Assembly: GCF_021155765.1 (NCBI RefSeq)
Contig: NC_060106.1
Span: forward strand, 14,844,031 to 14,908,030
Direction of reading: 5' to 3'
Length of the DNA stretch: 64,000 nucleotides
Source: Diprion similis
Taxonomy: Eukaryota; Arthropoda; Insecta; Hymenoptera; Diprionidae
Shown here: positions 12,268-24,057 of the stretch, piece by piece
Layout: every line of letters begins with the position of its first letter
Position numbering within the stretch: the first letter of the stretch is position 1
Notes under the pieces: generated by a model
The model's input: the letters and a program-made list of their open reading frames with translations, nothing else
Told to the model about the DNA's origin: nothing
Database searches by the model: none
Translations under genes and position numbers: made by a program

Positions 12268-15200
12268 CCATTTTCGACGAGATAATATCTCATATCGCAC
12301 CGGCGACATTTTGTATGTTTAATAAATTTATACCTATTTTAGTTATGAGTCAGGTGAGTGTGATTCGGTAATCCTTTACTGACATCCGTCTTCTGCAGAG
12401 TAAACATGCACATACGTCAGGACCTATATTACCCTAGCATCTCAAGTTATCTTTATGTTCAGTCTTTCTTTACATTATTTGAGAAAAGTTTCTGTCACCG
12501 TGCTATCGTATTTCTTAAGCAATGCGTCATCAGAGTCATCACACATAATACTACTTTTCATATCAAGAACTGTTGTGATATCAATAAGTCCACTGTAATA
12601 TGTGTAAATGAAAATTAGACATAGTGCTCGCAGTTATGACAATGAACGCACGCATCAAAATAAGAAATATTTCCTTAATTCACGCCATAAAACCCTATTT
12701 CCAAAGTCACATAGAAATAGGGTAAACTAAGAAGTAGCCGATAGCAATGCGATCCGTAGGATACTAAATTTTTCCTCATTGTCCTTGACATTACCGTTGC
12801 GAACAATGGTATGATACCAAATATTTTGTCAACGTTCAATTACGCACAACACTCTTATCGTTACCGTCTTAAAGGTTGATATACAATCACTACCTGTCAC
12901 AATGTTTGAAGAGTTTCTTTTCGCGGTAAAAATACTTCATGGGGTTCATTCGGTGACGCAAAGTGCTCCGATTTAAGGGTTTAAAATGATTATGCAAACT
13001 TTCTTATCTTTAAAAAGAGAAAAAAATAATAATAATGGTACTGCATCAGGGTTTGATTTAATATTGAAAACTTTTTGTTTATTTGGAGAAATCGAAGAAA
13101 GGTTAAATATATAGGTGAACCTGGACTTTGAGTGCGGCTTTGCTATCCGCAGAGCTAAGTAAGTAAGTAGAAATCGTTTGTAAGTGAAATCGAAAGTGAT
13201 TTTAGCACACAGGTGAACCAAGTGAGAGCGAAAGTGAGCGTGATCCTGACCTAAGCATCGAGGACATGCTCGGTCTCGAAGGAGAGATCTCCAAGGGAAA
13301 TACGGCCAGGAGGAGAGGTCGGTAGAAATCGTCTTTGGGTCAGGTCAGTTCTACGAGAGAGAAAGTGAAATCGGGCCGAGGAACGAATAAGGCCCAGAAA
13401 TTGAGGGCGGTAAAGTGGGAAACTGGGACTTGGGCCCGTTTAGTTTCACTTTCGATTTCTATCGCGTACTGTGACCGCTCCAGTGTCCCTGTGCCCCAGT
13501 TTGAATTGGGCCCAGCATATTTGCGCGCGAGATTTAATTTATCATCGATATAGTTTCATCAATCCCTTTGATATCAGCTTAGACGACAAGTCCACTAGAA
13601 ATTGCAAAGTTTATCAAATGGTCTCGAATTGCATATTACCACGAGCTGATATGAGTGGTCGGTTAATGGTAAGAAGTATTTTCAGTCGGTTACTTATTTT
13701 GTTAGTTAATACATTGCGACTGTTGGTTACTGCGAGTTTCAGCAGCGACTGATACAGGAACTGTTTTACCAGGCCTGGGAGACGTTGTCTCGACAGATAA
13801 GGAAGCAATTTGAGTGCTTAAAGTGATGCGTGAAGAGAACACATTGAAGAGTCACTTATATGATATACTCGGAAACTTGTTTTAATTTCATTCTGTGAAT
13901 GGGTTATATATATTGGATTTATGTTGCTGCCATTAATTATGGAATCTGGTTTCCACTTAACATTAATTTAATTCTCCTGCACGGTTTTATTTAACAACTG
14001 GGTCATTTTTTGTAATATTGTTGGGATTACTTTTAAACGGTTTAATCACCTTTCACTAAGGTAAGTCTCCCAGTTATTGACCTTGTCTCTGATATTGACC
14101 TTTTTTGGTTGTATTTGTTGATCCTTATGAAAAAATATAGAAAAAATTGTAGCGTCTAACTCTCTAGTCAATTTTGAGCCAATAATTGGGTCAGAACGTG
14201 TCAACAAGTGGTACACTTGCCTTATTGCAGCTCTTTTGTTTACTGTATCGATTTCGCAAAATTGCGTTTTATCTTTCTCGACCTAATTCGGACCGCAAGA
14301 CACTGACACATTCAGATTAAAATCTGGAACTCTCGTAATTGGTTGTAATTACCGAAATAACTCTGTTCCACTAGAATACATGATACGGCTATAGATGCTT
14401 AATCATGGCGTTATCGAAGATGACTTTAAATTTTGTCGTGAGTTTCTCCGGAAAAACGGTTTTACCACGCAAAAGATGCACTTGCTGTCAATGTAGTATT
14501 ATGAAATGACTTATGGCATACAATTCATGACAATAACGTGGATCTTATTTCAGCATATCTGCAACTTGATTTCCATTTCGATACAATTACTACTAAAATT
14601 TCCTCCCCAGTGAATTTCCAAGATTCATGATTGGCCATCTATGGGCAAGAATAAATTTTTCCGTAAGAGTTACTCGTTGCTATCTACCACTCGCGAAGCT
14701 ACGTCTTTAATTTTACGACTTTCCTATTCGGGTGACTGAATCTCATTATCATTCGTAATTACTATATTTCTCCTTAAGTTCATTCATGTGTTCAATAGTT
14801 CACACGCTAGTTATAATATTCTCAGTCTTCTGCTATCGCAAGTCATCAAAGTTTTATTTACCTAGTTTTTTTTTCTACAGGGAAATTATCTGTGAACACG
14901 AGTCACAGTTATACGAGGGCTACAAATATTCCATCGCCTTGTCGCGATAAGAATGTAATCAACGTTGGAAACACATAAAACTCATATAACAGTTTCTATT
15001 TGAAAAATAAATGATTGGTGAACTGGTTACGACAGATCGCTATGAGGGCAGTCAACTTTCTCAGAAGTTAACGATTCTACCAACCTTTCGAAGCCCTTTT
15101 ATCTCAAGTATAACGAGTCCGATTGGACCTGGTGTATATCTTTGAGAAGCTATGTATTTCCGATATCGAAGATCAGAAGTTTTATGCCACGGTTCGACCG

Positions 15201-18200
15201 CTTCAATGTGCGTTGTCGACAATATATAATGGGATTTAAAATTTTCCGCCTGCGTGCGAATTCCATTGTGAAGAGACTAATTCTTCCTAAATGGTTTAAG
15301 TTTAACAGAGGTTAACGCGCCACTTGTCGTTCAATCTAGAAATTATACCCTTAATCCGTATCCTCCTTAAGAATGTAGGATTCTCAGGCATTCAGTGCGA
15401 TTCATCGTTTGAGCTATGAATCAACTTCTCTCTTAAGTTTCAGCCAGAACGCCTTAACACCTAATCCATTCTAAAACGCCACTCGGAAGCGATCATACTC
15501 CATGTTTTAATGACCACTGCCCATAAAGTTATGGTCCATTGCGATTTTCTTGTTTTACAATCATGATTCAAGCCAAGTCAGAATCGTTTCAACCCTTTCT
15601 TCACCGCGGTTATGTTATTCGATCTCCTCAATTTCTGTTTGGGCATATCAATCTTCGTTGACTTAGCGGGTGTGCACCGCTTGTCCTAAATGATGTTTAC
15701 TAAGTTCGTTATATTCGACTTCATCAAGACAAGCGATATTTAAGTGGCTAAATTGACACAAACTTGATGCGCGAAGTATGCGATGCAGCGGTGAATACGC
15801 AAATTGCTCATCTGCTGCGTAGACGTTGCGCTAATGCTGATGGGCTGATTGCCACGCGAAACACTTGGCAACTTGAGACTCTGGTATTAAGCAGGAAGAC
15901 TATACCTATATGCATTCTTCTCTAGGAAGAGTGAAACCCGAGGTTTTCATTAATTTTAATTTTTCCGAGCTACAATTTGCCACGCATTGCAATGACATCA
16001 GTCTGCAATTGTTTAAACTCAATGTTTGGTTTTTAGAAATTTGAGTACAATGGATTTTTGAGTCAAATAGAATTTTGAATTCAATTTAGAAGATTCTTAC
16101 GAACGACACGCAAATTTCGTTCGCATCTAAACGTTCGAGAAAAATAGCAAATTCTTCTTAGCTTCTTAACTATGAATCTTAGCTAATTGAACTCGTGTTT
16201 TGAACTGGTACCTTGAAAAATGATTTAATTTTATTACATCCGCCTCGGTCTAATTTTGATCATTTACTACGTCTTCGCAGACTTACTTTTATGTACCGAG
16301 GTAACGTATTTTATGCTCTTATCAACGACTGCCGTTGTTCCTAACTGCGATTAGTGCCAGTCGTTAGCACGCGTAACTAGAGGCAGACGTAGCGAATAAT
16401 TGAATAATCGAGCACACATCGTAAACGACGTATAGAGTTAATTATCGCACGTGTATAGTTTTCGCAAAGTGCATTAGGAAGCCTCGAATCAGATCAAAGG
16501 GTTGCGCAACATGAACGCGAACACGTCAAACATCCACCAACCCCGCACATGAGTGCAAAACTAATCAAAGAGCAATAACTAATCAATTACACCAATCTTG
16601 TAAACTTGTTGACTACTTTCTTATTTCAATCATGCGTTAATAATTATTCGCATTGAGCAGTTACTGTTATTCATGTTACAAGGTTTACTTCTTCAGCTTA
16701 CGCAAAAACGTGTTTAATAATGATATTTTCAGTAGTATTAATTTCCTCAATCAACAACTGCGCGTGTTTCCCACGAGAATGGAAATGACATGATGACCTC
16801 CACCGTGGGTTTTTAACCATCGTCATAAGACAAACGTTGTTTCAAGGGTTTCCGGTTACTGGTAACCGGATTTCTACGATAAGGCCACCCCTGCTAGCTG
16901 ATATACTACAGTTAAAGTTCCCAGAATACCAGAGTGCAGTTAGGATAAAAAGATGTTTTAAACCCTCCAATGCGCCAGAGAGATAAAGCAGCTGCGGCCT
17001 GATAGTTCAGAGGTTCGAAACTATACGGCAACGACGAACTGCTGGCGTCTGTTATCGTACAGCTTCCGGACAAATCGTATAATGAGATTCTATTCTAAGA
17101 TGAATTGAATTACTTATTTTACAGCTTTTGTTGGAATATTATGCGAAATGGATTGATTGATTGACAATCCGGGATAAAAATTTTTCGAGGTCAGCATTAT
17201 TTTTCGCATATCTTTCGGCACACGCGCGAGATTCGAGAATCTCCTTGGTCGAAGGTTAAGCGAGATGATCAACCCAAATGTAAAATGTATATTGTTTATC
17301 GGTTTTTTATTCGGTTTAATACGTCGGCCAGTATGTATGCAATGCGATGAAAAAAGAAAACAATTTTTTGTCTCAATCTCATATGGAAAAGCCTGGTATT
17401 TGTGTTCAGCTGCGTATATGAAGATACTGTTGTTATCAACTGAAGTCATTTCATCTTCTCGCTGCGGTTCAGAGTTGAGAATTAAGTCCATTAGTCAACC
17501 TGTCAAAAATATTACACAAGTCGTCATCGGTGTGGTTAATAAGATTCATTCGCTCCTTATTACAACTGTATGCATATGAGTCCATAAATTTTTCCGACTA
17601 TAAAAACTGCTCGCGGTTTGTAGATTCTTGGCGTTATCGAGAAACGAATAATTCAAGGCGTCGAACTCAAGTCCGGCGAAGAAAGCTTTGACACGAATCG
17701 AATCCATTCGACGCACTGTTTGGTAACCTTTGTGCAAGTCATTGCGTTTCAAGTGTACTTTGGAATCTCTCGTACGAATGCGCGTTACTTAAGAGTCATG
17801 ACTTTGGACCACTGAAGAATCAGAGATAATTTCAGGGCCACAAAAATAAACCCCGGAAGAATTAACATTACTTGTTGTTGTATTTGCACAAAAGCATACA
17901 GCGCTGCACCTCTCCTTTGCCCAGACGATTACATAACGAGAGATATTTTTTTTCTGCGTTTCCGAACACGAAGAAACTCTGTGCTAGACTTCTTTTATCA
18001 TAAAATTATATGATGCGCTCAGGAGATGTTGTTCATTCGGGAGCACAAGGGCAGCCGCAAGTTCAACGGTCATCGAAAATCCAGAATAGGATAAAGCTGA
18101 CGACTCGGAGCCACCGATAGACCGCGTGTTTTGTATGTCACGCCATTTCTAGAACGCCATGTGTTTGAAATAAACAAGAAATTGTTTCTGATAATTCTGA

Positions 18201-21174
18201 ACTGGTTGTTGGTCATCGACCAATTAACGCGGTGACTCCACGATCCTCAAAAGTTCAGAAGTCCACTGAAATATGATACCACAACGATGAACCATTTCTG
18301 GTTTATCAGGATTGATCATCAGCACTAGGAAAACACGCGTCAATTCACATGATGATGATTTTTAAAAGGAGTTTGTCTCTCAGGTTACGTTCAGTAAAAA
18401 AACAGCGATGTGACCAAAGGTTGAAAAGTGTTCATATATCAATCCTCATGAACGGGTTAAATCCAGTTGCATTGCGGAAAGCCATAAATTGCAGTCGTTC
18501 TCTAGTGTCATTCGAATCTCCGCACCTTCTTCCGAAGCAAACGAAACACGATTATATAAATTTTGAAACAGAACGCTTACGTTTTACATCAATTTTCTGA
18601 TCCAAATCGCCACTAAGTGATTTCATTGGTCGAATCTAACTAAATATAATCAAAAAAAAAAAAATCACTTAGTGCGTTGTTTTGCCAGAAAATAAACGTA
18701 AAAGAAAAACCCTTCTTAACATAATATTATTAAACAAAACATCTTGGCCGAAAATTTTCCTGGACAAAAACAAAATGTCTATCACAAAAATCAATACTCT
18801 TGAAAGACAAATGATTTTTGGGACGCAGGAAACCAAGGTTGTCATGGAGAACGTGGTTCGGCTACCAATTCGAAACGCTTAAGCTTATGTCACGGGGTAA
18901 AGCGGCGAATCGGTTAATCGAAAGCGAGAGCTTGCGATGCGTTGTTAATCGTACGCGTAACGTAACGGTGGCGCCGTTTTTCAGTTCACAATGCGTGGCG
19001 ACGCCGAACACTTTCGTGTGACCGGTATAACGTCGAGGCGTCTGTTCGCCACGCGCCGCCAGTTTCGAATCAGACGTCGGTGGCGACAAGCGCGAGCAAG
19101 CAAGCAGCGCATGCTTAACCGTAACGTCAAGCCACAAAACTGGCATCTGAAACCTTCGAATTTGCAACAATCGATCAATAATAGAGCCGAGAACATAGCC
19201 TCGAGCGCTCGTCGATACACTGCGTCAATTGCAACCCTCAATTGGTTTGCGCCCGGCAAATGATCCTGGCAGTGTGCCTTCGAGATTGGCTGCTACAACC
19301 CTCCGAGTGATTTCGGAATTCAAACGATTTCTGCGATCGAGACGTAAAGTCGTAAAGGGATTTTAGTAGAACTTGTTTAGTGCAAGGAGCTGCGAAGGCT
19401 TTTGAACAATCAATCACAAGTGCATCTCGAAACAGAATTTCTCCTTGCGTTTTTGTCCGAAGATCTTCTGCCCTGAACTTGACTACTGGACTTAAGGACG
19501 ATTCGACGACGGCGTTCAAGGCGAACTGAAAACTATTTACGTCCACGCTTTGAACTACCAACAGACGGGGCAGTTGTTGATTCGAATATCCGAAGGCGCT
19601 AAAGCGCCAAGGAACAACGAGCAACAGGTGAGAATGCATTTTTCTGGAACTAACTGTTTGACGTAATACTCTGCATATTTGAACTTGCCTTGTGTGGGAT
19701 AAACTGTAATAAGGACGGTGGGAAAACGCGATGAAAGAACCATTGTCTACCGGCTGAACATTTGTTTGTGGAATTCCAACAGCTCTCGGTTTGTTTAATC
19801 ATAGCGCAAACTGTTTTCTTTGAGCTCTGAATTCTGATGCACCAAGAATTTTACTCTGTACAAGCAGTAATTGTGTAAGATTGATCATTTAAGGTATAAA
19901 AATGCAGGTTGGTTTTACAGCCTGTAATTAAGAGGCAATAAAATTTTAGTGCAGCACCGCTGAGCACCATTCATTAATCCTTTTCTGGTAATTTCAAGTA
20001 TTAGTAGGTATAAAAGTTCTCTTCGTTATCGAGTATAAGTTTCTTAGCTTATTTAGGATTCCACCGCGGGAAATTTATTCTTTCGGTATTCGTAGAAGTG
20101 ATGACTTTTCTTGCTTCGACTGTAGAAAATTATTATAACTACAACACAACTGACGTCACCATGATAATCACTTTGTTTATAATGTTACCGCAATATAAAT
20201 ATTATTGAACACTTCACGCTAATCGTACTTAGAAATACTTATCAACAAACTGCAGTTTTATGGAATAAAATAATTTTTCCATCATTCGTGCATCGGTGTT
20301 TATAACAATCTTGAATAAACTAGATTTTTTACATTGCTTATCATTAAGCTTCCGGCTTAGCCTCGCAAAAATTTTCAGGGCCATTCCGAAGCGGGTTTGT
20401 TCGTGATTTGAATTTGACAATCTACTCGACGAAATCTGCGGTATCATTCATCGAGTTATCTGTACTACGTATTAATTAAGCGCACAATGATCAATCGCGA
20501 ATTCCTTACCAGCCTATGACAGACGTTGCAAAATCACGCGAAGTTCCTTTACTCTAACGCTCACACGTCTAACATCCGCCTGTACAAGTATTCAGACAAA
20601 ACGAATTTCGCTAAAAAGCTTTCAGCGCAGAGTGAAACTCACACGTGAATTTTTCGCGACGATCACGTGTGCCGTGAGAAGGCGACTGATGTTTTTGGCG
20701 CCACGCACGTGTGCTGACGAACTGCAGGCCTTCAAGGCAACTTGATTGCAGGGGTACATATATAACATCGTCGTTTATTTTGCTTTTGAATGTCATCCCT
20801 GAAACGCTTCCGAATCAAGAAACGAGTATAACGTGAAAAAGAAATTTTACAATAATTTTTTGGAGCAGGATATTTTTTCGATTATGTTTAATTGCAAATG
20901 AAGATCGAGACTGAGAAAACATCACTCACATGTTATATTTTGAATGGAAAAATTAATTGTTTAACTGATTTTCGTGAAAATTTAAATTGAATTCTACTTC
21001 GCTTACAATTAGTCTAACAAGAACTTTAAAGCGGTTGAATTAATGCTCGCGTTAAAGTATCTCCAGGTTCATTTGCAATTATAGACGAACAATGGTCGGC
21101 ACGTGAATTGCGATTGGACACCTGCGGTGAATGTAATTAATCGATATATGGCGAAGTGTAGAAGTCGTGCGTAA
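12268..21174. other. about 9 kb without a recognisable gene
   Basis: No spliced gene with known motifs is visible. Notable contents are a GC-rich block at 13200-13530, an inverted-repeat element at 14059-14222, a near-perfect palindrome at 16851-16870, a CpG-rich patch around 18860-19260 with short open frames on both strands, and three CACGTG motifs at 20642-20711. The rest is ordinary AT-rich sequence. Confidence 0.5.
14059..14222. mobile_element. MITE-like element, copy 1 (TA-flanked, terminal inverted repeats)
   Basis: The 164-bp element starts AGGTAAGTCTCCCAGTTATT and ends in the near reverse complement (TGGTACACTTGCCT), about 18 of 23 positions pairing. TA dinucleotides flank both ends (14057-14058 and 14223-14224). 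A second copy with the same ends and shared internal blocks lies at 37631-37847. No coding capacity is present, so it would depend on a transposase elsewhere. The TA flank suggests the Tc1/mariner group. Confidence 0.75.
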
Positions 21175-21366
21175 CTATCCAGACATACGTCCGTCGCCGA
21201 ATCCGCGCAAGCCGATATTTAGCGAAGCTTCGTCAATTAAAGGAGTCGAACTTGGGCTGATCGACTCCGTCGCAGTGCTCGTAACACAGTTTGCGAATTT
21301 TTCAATTTGTGGTATCGCAAGGATCGTTAGGATGCATGCCAGATAGGAAATGCATTGCAAATTCAT
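21175..21366 (-). CDS. putative first exon of a small secreted peptide or neuropeptide-like precursor
   Basis: Starting at the ATG at 21366 this reads MNLQCISYLACILTILAIPQ, a good signal peptide, then a Ser/Thr-rich stretch and the end ASLNIGLRGFGDGRMSG before a TAG at 21177-21175 (63 residues). A perfect splice donor (GTATGT) starts at 21188, so the exon more likely ends at 21189 and continues in an exon I could not identify. A TATA box lies 142 bp upstream. The segment LRGFG resembles the amidated ends of some insect peptides, but no dibasic cleavage site follows, so I assign no family. It could also be a 63-residue secreted protein as it stands. Confidence 0.45.
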   Translation of the reverse strand: MNLQCISYLACILTILAIPQIEKFANCVTSTATESISPSSTPLIDEASLNIGLRGFGDGRMSG

Positions 21367-21443
21367 GGTTTGCAGCGGTTATAGTTTAAACAAGTGCGCA
21401 GTTGAGTTGGTTGCTTTTTGCTCGGCCAAAAAGCTGCTGGCAT
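21363..21443 (-). other. upstream reading frame overlapping the peptide precursor start (ATGA)
   Basis: A 26-codon frame begins at an ATG in good context (ACCATGC) at 21443. It ends in a TGA that overlaps the next start codon as ATGA at 21366-21363. This layout can couple or restrain translation of the downstream frame. It matters only if the downstream exon is real. Confidence 0.4.
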
Positions 21444-21507
21444 GGTTAGCCAGCGATTAAACAGTTGTCGGAGGCAAGCTTAGCGAACATTAGAGCTTGC
21501 GGTCAGC

Positions 21508-21514
21508 ATTTATA
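21508..21514 (-). promoter_or_regulatory. TATA box of the putative peptide precursor gene
   Basis: CTATAAATGC on the minus strand is placed so that transcription would start near 21480, giving a leader of about 115 nt that includes the upstream reading frame. No other gene is nearby to claim it. Confidence 0.45.
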
Positions 21515-23712
21515 GTCGAATCCCACGCATGTGGCAATGGTTCAGCCACAATTCAACCCTGAACTTCGCGTGGGCGTCGATATTCATTTTGAAACGACGA
21601 GCTTTAGTTTCAGATACGATTTCAAGTGATGTTTTAGTTCTGATAATTATATAATACTAGTGAAAAAATCAAAGTGACGGAATTAAGGGCTTGGGACTTT
21701 CGGTCTTGCCCTTGAATGATTAAGGAGATATTTTGTTATCACGCTGATTAAATTTAGGAACACTTCACCGTGGGAACAAACCATCAAGGAAGTTCAACTG
21801 TTTCAAATTAACCTAACGTGTTTCAACAAACTCAAGGTGAAACGCATCTAAGATAACAAATTTTAACTCACGATTCAAGGAACTTAAGACTTCGCTGTAA
21901 ATGAATTTGGAATTATCTACGAGGGCAGCGTTACACGATTTTTGGTTGATACGGTACTGGGTTCATGGCTTTGAATTAGTATTTATGAGTTTGAGCCTTG
22001 GAGAATCTATGGTTTCATAAAACCAGAGATAAGACCTAAGCATGCAGGAAATTTTATATAGAATATAAAACGACTTTTTCTATTATAAAGCATCGTATTG
22101 ACTGTTAAAAAACTAACGTTAAACATAGTTTTTCGACATAACGGAAGACGGAAGCGTCCGTGTAATCAACACCTTGTCGTGGAACTGTCGGCAAATTTGA
22201 AACGCAACGTAGTCAGGTTTGTAATTTGACAGCTATTACCTCGCTTGTAAAAGTGTCAACTACAGTAATTGTTCCGTCATCATACGCCACGCGCTGGTTT
22301 AGAATTACGACACGGTGCATTATTATATTATACACTTTATACCGCGGAGTTGGATCATCATTTTTTTCTCTTTCCATTCCACGTGTAGCTTGATTCAAAT
22401 CGTTTAAGTAGGTAGCTAGAATTGTTATTAGTTTTAGGATATCAACTCGTTTTTTTATTTGTTTCCCTCAAAAATTCTCCTATTGAAATATCTGATACTG
22501 CGGCTGTTTGACTCAAGTATTGACAAACACCTGCTAGAATAAAAACGCATTTCTTTTTCTATCTCGCTTCGTTCTGTTCTGTCTACACGATATTTATAGA
22601 CACAGGGTCCGGCAGGTCAGGGGAATAAATGTGTACAAAATCCTCGCCCATTGATCAGCTCCGTTGACAAAATCGAAGACTGTACTTCCACGAGCACGTG
22701 GTTATCGCCAGTTCGTAGTAGATGCTTATCTAACCGATAATATCGCATTGACACTCTGGATTACGCGAGGGAGTCTCGATTTCGACTCGTAACTATTCGG
22801 AGCCTAAGTACTACGCTTACAAAAGTATTAATCCGTTATGTAAAAAAAGTTGGAGGCTGTTCAACACGCGTCTAATACTTCACGAATATACCTAGAGAAA
22901 TGTACGTATAAATCGTAATCCTCCAGTTTGCGAAGTGGATTTAGCGAGCGATTGCAAGGGTCCGATTAGAAGCATTCGACACGTGCTCTCTTGGGATTAC
23001 CGAGGAATTACTATTATCTATTAGACGCATTATAGTCACGAGAAGCCAGATATTCATGTCTCTGATAATGGGGAAAACAGTGACTGCGAATACAAGGTAT
23101 AACGTAACGTACAACACGATAGCGAAAGCTTCAACAATATTATCGATATCCATTCAATCCATTGACTAAATTGGATTTAAGTGCGTGTCAAATTTTGATT
23201 ATTAAGACAGAGTAAATACATACTTCCCGTACAATCATCCTCTGTTTTGTTGGTTAACCCAATTTGTTGACGAATTAGGTTAAAAATATCCCGTGAAAGT
23301 TTCTAATCAAACATAAACTAAGAAGACTGATTACATCGTCGTGTTCCATATCAAAAGTAATTACAAAAACAGTCTACTTGAAGCTAAATATTTCGCAGAC
23401 AAGGGGCCAAAGGTTGTCCAAAACAAATGCTGGACTATGAACTTTTTGGCATAAATATTCTAGCTAGAGTTAAACAAGGTGCGAATCGGTGCCAGTGCCC
23501 TTCCGGTCAGTTAAAGTATAAGTGGTCTATTCCAGGTTATTATTAGCCCCGTTATCTTCAGATACAGGGTATCGCATGACACCTCGGCCATCTTAAAATT
23601 AACTCGCAGTTTGATCGATAGCGATAGCAAATCCATTAGGTTCAAGATCAATGCTATCACACGGCTCGATGATTTGAGCAGATTTCTACTGCTCGTCACG
23701 TGTCGATTTTAC

Positions 23713-24057
23713 CTGCAGAAATTGTTCTTTCACCGATTGTGAGGTTTGCGCTTGGATGGATTTGAAAAGGGGTGGAATTATGCACCTGTCATAGAAATAT
23801 ACGATGAAATAACGTAGAATTGCTTTGTTGAGAACCGTCAATTCGAGAGGCATTTCTCCCTGTCGATACAGCATGTCGACGGTTATTAATTTTATATATA
23901 TTTCTTTGTGTGAATCTTCACGACCTTCTGTAACCAAGCCGTGTACATTGTTTGTTTCAGACTTCATCTCGGCGTGACGCATTCGCGGACCAGACTGTCG
24001 ACTGAGGGATTTGCCGTCCGAAGCGTTGATATGAAGGATCCGACGACGAACGGACAT
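23713..24057 (-). CDS. possible isolated coding exon, unknown protein
   Basis: A 115-codon frame begins at an ATG in strong context (CCACCATGTCC). It runs in phase to a splice donor (CAG|GTAAAA) at 23713/23712. The peptide is mixed and not low-complexity, with a hydrophobic-aromatic stretch (RYFIVYFYDRCIIPPLF). I recognise no family, and the downstream exons needed to confirm it are not evident. A separate hydrophobic frame on the same strand (22941-23153, TLYLVFAVTVFPII) might belong to it. A chance frame remains likely. Confidence 0.25.

Noticed and set aside
18862-19639. Overlapping frames on both strands in a CpG-rich patch
   Set aside because: Openness on both strands follows from base composition; no frame looks like a protein family or has convincing splice ends.
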